From: Chloroflexota bacterium
GTDB lineage: Bacteria; Chloroflexota; Dehalococcoidia; Tepidiformales; Tepidiformaceae
DNA: 48,580 bases
Assembly (NCBI GenBank): GCA_026710655.1
Contig: JAPOQN010000056.1
Location: 1-48,580 of the forward strand
Direction: 5' to 3'
The notes beneath the pieces were generated by a model that worked only from the letters and a program-made list of their open reading frames with translations, searched no databases and was not told the DNA's origin. The position numbers were made by a program, and so were the translations under genes. This document shows positions 1 to 10,789 of the stretch, in pieces. The number at the start of each line of letters is the position of its first letter. Position 1 is the stretch's first letter.

Positions 1-1
1 C

Positions 2-271
2 ACCCGGGGCGGCTTCACCGGGACGCTCACCCGGCTCCCGAGGACACAGCGGCTCTCCGACCCGGCCGTGCTGCTCCAGGGCGTGCTCGGCTGCTACGCG
101 CTGCTGGTCGCCGCCGTCGTCGCCGTCAAGTTCGTCGGCGACGCCGCCTGGCCGGGTTGGACGGAGCTGAACTACTTTATGGCGGGCGGCGTGCTGATCG
201 CCCTCGGCTCGGCCGTGGCGTGGAAGCAGAGGGACACGGGCGGCGGTGGTCCGTCAGCGCCCCGCTGCGTC
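2..271 (+). other. Membrane-protein-like reading frame, open at the window edge
   Basis: The frame read from base 2 has no stop and encodes two hydrophobic stretches (around LLVAAVVAVKFV and AGGVLIALGSAVAW), as expected for the C-terminal helices of a polytopic membrane protein. It carries on in frame into the lipoprotein signal peptide that starts at 272. Either it is the end of an upstream gene that has lost its stop codon, or an N-terminal extension of the next gene. The window edge prevents a decision. Confidence 0.35.
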
Positions 272-1972
272 ATGAGCAGCCCCTCCCGTTCGCCCCGTCT
301 CTGGCTGGCGGTGGCGGCCGTGCTGGCCGCGGCCGTCGTGCTCGCGGCCTGCACGGGTGAGTCCACGACCGCACCTGACGGCTCACCGTCGCCCGCGACG
401 CCCGCCGCGTCGCCCCCTGCGGCGACAGCGACCGCCGTGGCGAACCCCGCTCCTGCTCCTTCCCCTTCCCCGTCGCCGGGCGCGGCTCCCGTCGCTGCGG
501 GCGAGATCGCCGCACCCGGGCCGGCGATCGACGGCGATACCCGCTGGGGCGACCTGTTCGAGGCGCTCACCGCCGCCGAGCAGTCGTGCTTCCGCGACGA
601 GTTCGGCGACGCACTCGACGAGACGCTGGCGCGGCCAATCGACGGGGGCGACAGCGCGGAGTGGGAGGCCAGGGCCTTCGCCTGCCTCGCGCCGGTCACG
701 GCCCGCGCCGTCTTCCTGGAGGTCCTGCTCGCCGGCATGGCGGAGGACGATGTCGAGCCGGACGCGGACGAGCGGGAGTGCCTGCGGGCGACGCTGGCCG
801 GCGCCGACGTCGCCGCCCTCGTCGCCGCCGAGCGCGAGGGCGACCCCGCCCTCGCCGAGTTCACGGGCGCCGTCCTGACCTGCCTGCCGGACGTGTTCCT
901 CGAGCTCATGCTCGCGGCGACCGGGCTGGACGCCGCCGACCTGGATGGTGACGAACGCGCGTGCCTGCTGGAGGCCCTCGATGGTGCCGACTGGGTCGCC
1001 CTCCGCACGGGCGGCGAGCTGGCGAGCATGACGTTCACGATCGACCTGTTCGGCTGCGTCCCCGCGCTCTACGTCGTGAGCGCGGTCGGCGGAGATGTGA
1101 CGCTCAGCGAGGCCGAGGCATCCTGCCTGCGAGCGGCCTTCGGCGACCTCGACGCGGCTGCGCTGATCGGCGCTGGGGAGACGAGCGACGGCAGGGACGC
1201 CGTTGAGGCGGCCTTCAGCGCGCCCCTGTTGACCTGCCTGCCCGCCATGGTCCTCGACCTCGGGTTCGGGGCGGCGCTGGGGCGGGACCTGGACGAGGCC
1301 GAGGCGTCGTGCCTGCGCGAGTCGCTCGCAGGCCTCGACTGGAACGTCTTCGGCGGCGGCGCCCTGGACACCGAGATCGCCGTCCGCATGGCGCGCTGCG
1401 TGCCGGACCTGCTGCTGCTCGCCATGCTCGACGAGGCCGGGGCCGGCCCCGGCGACGTGAGCGAGGACGAGCTCGCCTGCATGCGGGAGTGGGTTGCCGG
1501 TGTGGACGCCGGGGAGCAGCTCGCCGCCGTGGCCGCGGGCGGCGTCATCGCGGCCGCCGAGCTGGGCGTGGGCTTCTTCGCCTGCGCTCCGCACCTGCTC
1601 GTCCCCGGCGCCGGGTCACTCAGCTTCCCCGGCGAGGACGCCACCCCGGTCGCCGTCGGGACGAGCGTGACGACGGTCGCCGTCGGGACGAGCGTGGAGG
1701 CCGTGCTCGACGCTGCCGATTTCGCGGCCGTCTTCGCCTTCGAGGCCGAGCAGGGCACGCTCTACCAGATCGACGTCTCACCGGGGACGCTGAGCGACCC
1801 GGTGGTCACCCTCTACGACACCGACTGGCGGGAACTCGATTTCAACGACGACTACGGGGACTCGCTCGGCGCGCGCATCTACTGGGAGGCGACGTACTCG
1901 GGCACGCACTACCTCGAGGTGTGGGGCTATGACAGCGGCTCCTACACCCTCGGCGTGGTTGCCCGCGACTAA
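272..1972 (+). CDS. Secreted lipoprotein with Cys-containing repeats and C-terminal PPC-like domain
   Basis: Probably a surface-anchored lipoprotein of 566 aa; function unknown. The start at 272 gives a lipoprotein signal peptide (basic n-region, hydrophobic LAAAVVLAAC, lipobox LAAC). A Pro/Ala/Ser-rich linker follows, with TATAVA and PSPSPSPG blocks. The core has about five or six repeats of roughly 65-70 residues, each holding a pair of cysteines in contexts such as EASCLR and TCLPDV, which suggests an array of small helical units with disulfides. Short tandem VAVGTSV repeats (about 1650-1700) lead into a C-terminal beta domain (AVFAFEAEQGTLYQI ... HYLEVWGYDSGSYTL) like the bacterial pre-peptidase C-terminal (PPC) fold. 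The frame also stays open upstream to the window edge, so a longer protein is possible. Lipoprotein nature is well supported; the repeat family is not recognised. Confidence 0.7.
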   Translation: MSSPSRSPRLWLAVAAVLAAAVVLAACTGESTTAPDGSPSPATPAASPPAATATAVANPAPAPSPSPSPGAAPVAAGEIAAPGPAIDGDTRWGDLFEALTAAEQSCFRDEFGDALDETLARPIDGGDSAEWEARAFACLAPVTARAVFLEVLLAGMAEDDVEPDADERECLRATLAGADVAALVAAEREGDPALAEFTGAVLTCLPDVFLELMLAATGLDAADLDGDERACLLEALDGADWVALRTGGELASMTFTIDLFGCVPALYVVSAVGGDVTLSEAEASCLRAAFGDLDAAALIGAGETSDGRDAVEAAFSAPLLTCLPAMVLDLGFGAALGRDLDEAEASCLRESLAGLDWNVFGGGALDTEIAVRMARCVPDLLLLAMLDEAGAGPGDVSEDELACMREWVAGVDAGEQLAAVAAGGVIAAAELGVGFFACAPHLLVPGAGSLSFPGEDATPVAVGTSVTTVAVGTSVEAVLDAADFAAVFAFEAEQGTLYQIDVSPGTLSDPVVTLYDTDWRELDFNDDYGDSLGARIYWEATYSGTHYLEVWGYDSGSYTLGVVARD

Positions 1973-2072
1973 GGGAGGGCCGGGCCGCGAGTCCGCAGTG
2001 ACTGCTCGCGCTTCAGGCCGTTCCGCCGGAGGTCTCCCTCACCGCTCTGAGGCAGACGACTGGATCTCGTCG

Positions 2073-2675
2073 CTCCCGGCGATCGTCTGGGCTGGGACGT
2101 GCTACTCCGTCTACACCATGCGGCAGGCCTCCCGCAGGTCCTGGCGCATCGGCCAGACGCAGCCCGTCCAGGTCGTCTTCATGGCCTACCGGAACACCCT
2201 GCAGGCCGATGCCCTCAAGCTCGTGGCGCAGAAGCTCCAGTCGTCGCTCGCCGTCGAGGGCGAGCTGCCCGAGGACGGCCTCGCCGCCTACGGGGACGAC
2301 GGCGACGACCTGATGCTCGCCCTAGCGAGGAAGATCGTCGCGGGCGAGGAGGACGCCGGCTCGGTCGAGTCGGTCTTCGAGCAGGCCCAGCAGGTCGCGG
2401 CCGAGGCCGAGGCGCTGCTGGTCGACGAGGGCTGGCACGAGCTCGAGCCGGTGATCGTCGAGGCGGAGCCCGTTGCCGCCGGTGGGGGCGCGAACGGGCC
2501 CCGCGACAACGCCCCGGAGCGGCAGCGCACGCTGTTCTCCTGGGCGGAGTTCATGGCCGGGGAGCCGGACGAGCCGGCCAAGCGCCAGCGGGGCGACGAG
2601 GCTCCCACGCTCTCCCGCTTCGAGTGGGCGCTGGAGCGGGAGCAGGAAGGGGCGCTCGCGGGAGCGCCCCGCTAG
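2073..2675 (+). pseudogene. C-terminal remnant of a SNF2-type helicase
   Basis: The translation contains YSVYTMRQASRRSWRIGQ, helicase motif VI of the SNF2 superfamily, followed by VVFMAYRNTLQADALKLVAQ and a long acidic/helical C-terminus. There is no ATPase domain, no convincing start codon and no ribosome binding site, so this is a fragment. It corresponds to the part missing from the helicase at 44187. Residues LPAIVW at its left edge align with FPTLIW at the right edge of that gene. A perfect hairpin (GGGGCGCT at 2649-2656, AGCGCCCC at 2663-2670) covers the last codons and may act as terminator, resembling the hairpins of the replication module near 38-44 kb. Confidence 0.75.
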
Positions 2676-2834
2676 GCGGACACGCTGGGGCATCGCCGAT
2701 TGTGGCGGTGCCCCCGCGCTGGTCCATGTGCAGGCGCTTTCCTCGTTAACCGGCACGGCAGATGCAGCCCGTTTAGTAGTCTCATGGCGTACCGAAAGGA
2801 CACGCTGGCGCAGGCTGTGGCTCGGCCGCTAAGT

Positions 2835-3518
2835 TTATGGCGACGGCCCAACCTCGCGCATATCGAAGAGGAGATGGGTAATACGAATCGCTTGGAGCGG
2901 CGCGAACCGTGCGTGATTCGATGAGAACACGTTGTCGAGCCATCCAATGGGATCAGCGGGGACCAAGGTATGACTTGAACCCATCCGTGGAGCCTCTTCG
3001 ACCCGAGCATTGATGCGCATAAGCAGTGCATCAGCAGTCCCACTGATGACATAGCCCACCATAGCTCCCGTCTGCGCCTCTGCTCCGTAGTAGCCTCGGA
3101 CAAACTTGTCGAGCCCATCCACGACGTAGCGCCGAGCCAAGTCATCTAGGGCAAGGCGCTTGCACTCAATACTGAGGTAGGCGTCCTCGGCGAAAGAGTC
3201 CCGGGCAATCACCATGTCGATGCGGGGCGCATGGGCGGGATCCTCCCGACCCTGCAACATTTCATCCGACGCTTCCACATACTGGTACCGTGGCACCAGC
3301 GCCATGTTCCGCTCCCGACGGATTTCGCTCATGCATGCGACCAAGCGAACGGTGTAGTGGTCCTCGTGATCCCCGAACCGCTTGAATCCCCCAAGCTGCC
3401 ATCGCTCGAATCCGTCCACGACGAGCTGGAGGATCGCCTGCTCGATCTCGGGGGATATCTCGTGGGCTAACTGACCTGGCGACCCAAGGGGGGAGTCCCG
3501 AAAGTCAGGAGCCGTCAT
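2835..3518 (-). CDS. PD-(D/E)XK nuclease-like protein, last gene of the defence operon
   Basis: Predicted 227-aa DNA endonuclease, probably the cutting partner of the methylase encoded just before it. The segment APRIDMVIAR followed about 17 residues later by YLSIECKRL fits the PD-(D/E)XK active site, with D101 and E118-x-K120; the surroundings resemble restriction endonuclease-like proteins. The start ATG overlaps the stop of the upstream methylase (ATGA), so the two are probably translationally coupled. DNA here is visibly less GC-rich than the DUF499 gene further upstream in the operon, suggesting that this pair was acquired separately. Family assignment rests only on the motif; a non-catalytic specificity subunit is a less likely alternative. 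Confidence 0.6.
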   Translation of the reverse strand: MTAPDFRDSPLGSPGQLAHEISPEIEQAILQLVVDGFERWQLGGFKRFGDHEDHYTVRLVACMSEIRRERNMALVPRYQYVEASDEMLQGREDPAHAPRIDMVIARDSFAEDAYLSIECKRLALDDLARRYVVDGLDKFVRGYYGAEAQTGAMVGYVISGTADALLMRINARVEEAPRMGSSHTLVPADPIGWLDNVFSSNHARFAPLQAIRITHLLFDMREVGPSP

Positions 3519-6490
3519 ATAGTACGTTCCGCTCTTCCATCACGACTTGGAGCGAGCGTTCGTAGCAGTTGGGCAATAGTCTCGTCGGCATCGTTGTAGC
3601 CGGCCGATCTTGTCCAGAACCGTCGTTCGGCAGGCTTCACCACGTGAATCGCCTCAGGTTCGTACACCTTGATGTTCCTTCGGAAGTACAAGCTTCGCCC
3701 ATGTTGTTCCGTCGCGACTCGCTCCAACTCCACCAGGAGTTGTTCAAGCTCGGGCTCAGAGGCTAGCTGCGGGCGTCGCCCATCAGCACCACTCGGAGCG
3801 AGACGGAACGAGACTGCTCGATAGGGTGGACTGCCGACATAAACGACCGGGCGCAGCGCTCTGTTCCCTCCGGTGCTCGTCTCAAACACATCCGTATAGG
3901 CTTGGGCATATGCAATCAGATCGTCAGCCGACGGCGTCTCGAAGCCAGTCCCCTGCAGGCCGCGGTAGTGGCGATCGACGGCTATGCCGAGCAAGTCCTC
4001 GATAGTCTGTCGTTCAGACGAAGTCACGCCGTAAGCCCTGTAGACGAGCTCATCGAGTTCACGGCGCCAGTCCCCGCCGATGACCGGTCGCTGCACCCGG
4101 TCAACTAGAGCCACTATGCTATCGAGCAGGTCCGCGTCCTCCACCGGGATCGCACATGGGAGCCTCTTGTGTTCCGTCAATCGGACGACATCGCGCTCTA
4201 CTCCCCACGTGCTAGCGGTTAGGAACTGATAGTAGCGCGCCAGTGACGAATTCACGTAGGCGCACGCCACCTTCAGATAGTTCGTGTCGTCGCGAGGGCC
4301 TGCTATGCCGATAACCCCATCCTTGAACACCGCATCATCTGGAAGAAAGGCGGCTGCCAAGACTCCGCCGGTGATAGCCCCGCCTCGAAGAAGAGTGTGT
4401 GGCCCTCGATAGGCCCGAACGTCACCTGGTCGATGAAACACCTCGCGATCGATTCGCTCTTCCTGACTTGAGGAAACATGAAACGGCTGTACTGCACTGG
4501 CCGGTACGTACCGAATCCTCGCAAGTTCCGGGGCGTGATTCGAACTGCGCCCGTTGACCGTGATCCCTTCACGGATCACCCAGCCACGGCTCTGGCCGAC
4601 CTCCGCTAAGGAAGGGAACCGCTCAGCGAGGTCATCAAGGACCCGGAGGTCCCGCGGCGTGCCCCACAGTGCTACCTTCCAGATATAGGGATGGCTGCTA
4701 GCTTGGGCACGCGGGATCCGTTTCACTTCGTCGCCGAACACTACGATTCCCGCCAAACCTTGGGCTAGCGGCGATGGGTGAGGGCCCACATAGGTCAATC
4801 CATCACCCTCACTATGCCCGGATAACTCTCCTTCAAAGAACACCGCGACCATCGGCGCAACGGCCTCACGGAAGAGCGAGCGGCGGAAAGCCGAGAAATC
4901 AACGACCTGTGTTACTTGATTGGCCGCAAAAAAGCTGCGCCGAAACTCTCGGTGCGGCCCGCTCTGATTGAACAGCACACCTTTGCTCGGAGCCAGCAAG
5001 CACACTCGGCCCGCTTCAGTTAGCAATGCTGGTGCTCGCCACAGGAAGGCCTGCGCGATTTGTTTATCGCCAATCGTGTAGCCGTTGCGTTGGATGTAGT
5101 CAGCTGCAGGTTCTGTTAGCTGACTCTTCCAGGGAGGATTCCCTATTATGACATCGTAACGTTGCTCGTTGAACGGAGCGTCTGGATCGAAAAAGTCACT
5201 GACAAAGAGGTTGGCACCCTTCAGGCTTGGGAGGCGGACCCCTTCCCAGATGCTCTTAGGCTCGAGGAAGTCCAAGAGAGCCAGGTAGCAGCTGAACGCC
5301 GCTACCTGGATCGCGTCCTCGCTTAGGTCCACTCCATTGATAGATGTCGTCAAGAGGTCACTGAGTTCGTCGAAGCTCAGGTTACGGTCATCATGGGCAT
5401 GTCGGCGAAGTGTAACTAATCGCCGATACGCTTCTACGAGAAAGATTCCCGATCCGCATGCCGGGTCCAGAATTTTGATGTCTTGGGGATCCGCGTCGTC
5501 TGGAAGCACTTCATTGAGTACAAAATCAACGACTTCAGGAGGGGTGTAGTAAGCACTATGGTTTTCACGGTCTTCGTCTAGAAATGTCTCGTAGATCGCG
5601 CTGATCAACTCAATCGGGATGTATTTGAAGTCGTATGCCCAGAAATATAATTGTCCAGAAGATACTTCTTCTCCGTCCAAGAAGCGCCCGAGGCGTTGGA
5701 GATGTTCTGGCTTCACTTCCTCTCGCTCTAAGGCGTCGACGGGGAAGAGATCGCCGTTGAAGCGCCTAGCCAGTGCATCGAAAAGTTGATAGGTCGCGTC
5801 CAGCGATTCTCTCAGAATGGCATGGAATGACCGACCGCTGCCGAACTGACCATAATAGTCCTGGGTGATCACTCCGCGGTCTTCCAGATAGCGGACGAAG
5901 ATCGACCTTCCCAGGAGACCGTTCACCACCTGAGCGGACAATCCATCTGTCTTGATAAGCTGGCGCCGCAGGTGCCTAAGATTCTCGAGTAAACGGTTAT
6001 CGACCCGTTGCCTTCGGTCAAAGCGTCCTCGTTGCGTCTGGACGAAGCGTCCCGACACGATCTCCCGTCGTCGGTACTCGGACAGCTCCTGGCGAAGTGC
6101 GAGAGCATTCGTGGCCTGATGGAGCGCCTGTTTGAGCAGGGCTGGATTGTCGAGTGTCAGTTGGTCCGAGCGGCGCGTAGGTGGGGCAAAGCAATTGTAA
6201 ACGCGCACCTCTCGTGGCAACACAGCGATCAGGAGCGGGGCGCGATTGTGATTCCAGAGTGAGCGGTGAAGGTCCCAGAGATAGTCGTCGTCGACAGTCG
6301 ATAGTTCCTTGAAGTAGACAGCTGGAACGTTCCCGTGGAAATAGGCGGCATCTATCTGGAGCTTGTCACGGATCTCTTGCCACACATAGGCGCGGCCGCC
6401 GCCGACCTCTGGAGTATCTGACGTCACCAGGCCTTCGTCAGCCCGGTAGTCGAGGGCGTCGAGAACACTCGTGAGCGCGGCTCCAGTCAC
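3515..6490 (-). CDS. Large N6-adenine DNA methylase (type IIG/Eco57I-like)
   Basis: A 991-aa DNA adenine methyltransferase. The N-terminal about 130 residues resemble HsdR_N-type nuclease or recognition domains. The catalytic domain has motif I DPACGSG at about 342-348 and motif IV NPPW at about 451-454, the N6-adenine (gamma-class) signature, preceded by YYTPPEVVDFVL, typical of N-6 DNA methylases. The C-terminal half (about 600-990) should hold target recognition, since it contains segments such as TLLRGGAITGG and NYLKVACAYVNSSLARYY seen in type IIG/Eco57I enzymes. The start is GTG at 6490, 90 nt after the DUF499 gene. It is coupled to a separate nuclease, giving a two-gene modification/cleavage unit at the tail of the operon. 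Whether the N-terminal domain retains nuclease activity cannot be read with confidence. Confidence 0.8.
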   Translation of the reverse strand: MTGAALTSVLDALDYRADEGLVTSDTPEVGGGRAYVWQEIRDKLQIDAAYFHGNVPAVYFKELSTVDDDYLWDLHRSLWNHNRAPLLIAVLPREVRVYNCFAPPTRRSDQLTLDNPALLKQALHQATNALALRQELSEYRRREIVSGRFVQTQRGRFDRRQRVDNRLLENLRHLRRQLIKTDGLSAQVVNGLLGRSIFVRYLEDRGVITQDYYGQFGSGRSFHAILRESLDATYQLFDALARRFNGDLFPVDALEREEVKPEHLQRLGRFLDGEEVSSGQLYFWAYDFKYIPIELISAIYETFLDEDRENHSAYYTPPEVVDFVLNEVLPDDADPQDIKILDPACGSGIFLVEAYRRLVTLRRHAHDDRNLSFDELSDLLTTSINGVDLSEDAIQVAAFSCYLALLDFLEPKSIWEGVRLPSLKGANLFVSDFFDPDAPFNEQRYDVIIGNPPWKSQLTEPAADYIQRNGYTIGDKQIAQAFLWRAPALLTEAGRVCLLAPSKGVLFNQSGPHREFRRSFFAANQVTQVVDFSAFRRSLFREAVAPMVAVFFEGELSGHSEGDGLTYVGPHPSPLAQGLAGIVVFGDEVKRIPRAQASSHPYIWKVALWGTPRDLRVLDDLAERFPSLAEVGQSRGWVIREGITVNGRSSNHAPELARIRYVPASAVQPFHVSSSQEERIDREVFHRPGDVRAYRGPHTLLRGGAITGGVLAAAFLPDDAVFKDGVIGIAGPRDDTNYLKVACAYVNSSLARYYQFLTASTWGVERDVVRLTEHKRLPCAIPVEDADLLDSIVALVDRVQRPVIGGDWRRELDELVYRAYGVTSSERQTIEDLLGIAVDRHYRGLQGTGFETPSADDLIAYAQAYTDVFETSTGGNRALRPVVYVGSPPYRAVSFRLAPSGADGRRPQLASEPELEQLLVELERVATEQHGRSLYFRRNIKVYEPEAIHVVKPAERRFWTRSAGYNDADETIAQLLRTLAPSRDGRAERTI

Positions 6491-6580
6491 GGGAACACCC
6501 CCACCGACTTGATGCCTTCAACGGCCTGGTTGGGCAGGGAGCCGCTAGTCGCGCCGCCCATTGCATCCACTGGAGAGCTC

Positions 6581-9958
<3,378 letters not shown>

Positions 9959-9968
9959 GCGCCCGATC

Positions 9969-10385
9969 CTACTCGACGGCTATGCCGCGACGCCCGAATT
10001 CACCGACAACGTAGTCGTTGACGGCCGCAGCGATCGAGGCGGCCTGCTCGGCATCCGCCATGGTGGGCTCGGCCCACGGGCCGGGGTAGCGAGCCTCGAT
10101 GTGCCAGTCGGTCAACCGGTCAAGGTGCGGGCGGGAGGCGGGCAACGCTGATGTTGCCGGAAGTAGGTCGTGCAGCTGCTCGAGATCGTGAATCGGTGGA
10201 AACGCGATGCCGTGTGCCCGCAGGAGCGCCTTCAGCGCCTTCTCCGCCGCTTGTTGGGAGTGCAGGCACGCATGGTGCGGTGGTATTGCGGCGTCACCGA
10301 GGAACTGGCGCGCCGCGCCGAGGTCCGCGCGCGCGAAGCGCAGCCAGCGGAGCGCATCCTCTGCTGGCTCGTCACCCTCGCTCAT
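9969..10385 (-). CDS. HEPN-domain protein, partner of the MNT protein
   Basis: A 138-aa HEPN protein of the kind found next to minimal nucleotidyltransferases. The central helix ACLHSQQAAEKALKALL and the following HGIAFPPIHDLEQL are typical of the PF05168 HEPN family. RLTDWH (R90, H95) is a candidate R-x4-H motif, placed just before EARYPG. Its start lies 14 nt inside the end of the MNT gene, and DUF499 follows after 10 nt, so the pair is embedded in the defence operon rather than standing alone. In HEPN/MNT toxin-antitoxin pairs the HEPN protein is usually an RNase or the target of NTase modification. Here it may serve as an abortive effector of the surrounding system; that role is inference. 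Confidence 0.75.
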   Translation of the reverse strand: MSEGDEPAEDALRWLRFARADLGAARQFLGDAAIPPHHACLHSQQAAEKALKALLRAHGIAFPPIHDLEQLHDLLPATSALPASRPHLDRLTDWHIEARYPGPWAEPTMADAEQAASIAAAVNDYVVGEFGRRGIAVE

Positions 10386-10713
10386 ATAGCACCCGTCCGT
10401 CGCGGGCGGCGATGGACTCGATCTGGCCGGGGCTCTTGCAGGCGCGCGTGAATCCTTCGGGCGTGTTGACGTAGATGTCCTTGGCCAGCCCCATTCCGCC
10501 TAGCGCCTCCCGCATCTCGCGCTTGGCCTCTCTCGCGTCAGTCACGTCGGACTTCACCACCAGGAGGTCGACGTGGTACCAGTCGCCGTTGCCGGTGGCG
10601 CGGTAGCCGACGAGCATGACCCGCTCCGGGGCGAACTCTTCCACGAGCCGATCAACCATTGCTCCGACGATCGCCTCGCCGTGCGTTGCGGCCTGTTGCG
10701 CTTGCGTCGTCAT
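10372..10713 (-). CDS. MNT-type nucleotidyltransferase with altered catalytic motif
   Basis: A 113-aa protein with the minimal nucleotidyltransferase fold. The segment RVMLVGYRATGNG...YHVDLLVV (about residues 31-53) lines up with the family's GS-x-AxG...DxDLLV motif. Two positions differ: the conserved Gly-Ser is Gly-Tyr, and the first catalytic aspartate is His47 (H-V-D49). Catalysis may therefore be impaired. The start at 10713 was chosen because a GGGAGCGG ribosome binding site lies just upstream; longer starts reach into the end of the DUF1156 methylase gene. It overlaps the following HEPN gene. Such MNT proteins often act as antitoxins that modify HEPN toxins. Confidence 0.7.
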   Translation of the reverse strand: MTTQAQQAATHGEAIVGAMVDRLVEEFAPERVMLVGYRATGNGDWYHVDLLVVKSDVTDAREAKREMREALGGMGLAKDIYVNTPEGFTRACKSPGQIESIAARDGRVLYERG

Positions 10714-10789
10714 GCTTCCGCTCCCTGGCCCTGCCATCGACGGACGGAATGGCCTCAATCCCGATTGTAGTGGGCTGCGGCCGTCGCTC

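Noticed and set aside
2099..2749. 216-aa plus-strand frame over the helicase remnant
   Set aside because: Arg/Gly-rich out-of-frame translation of the helicase C-terminus, which is itself recognisable in another frame.
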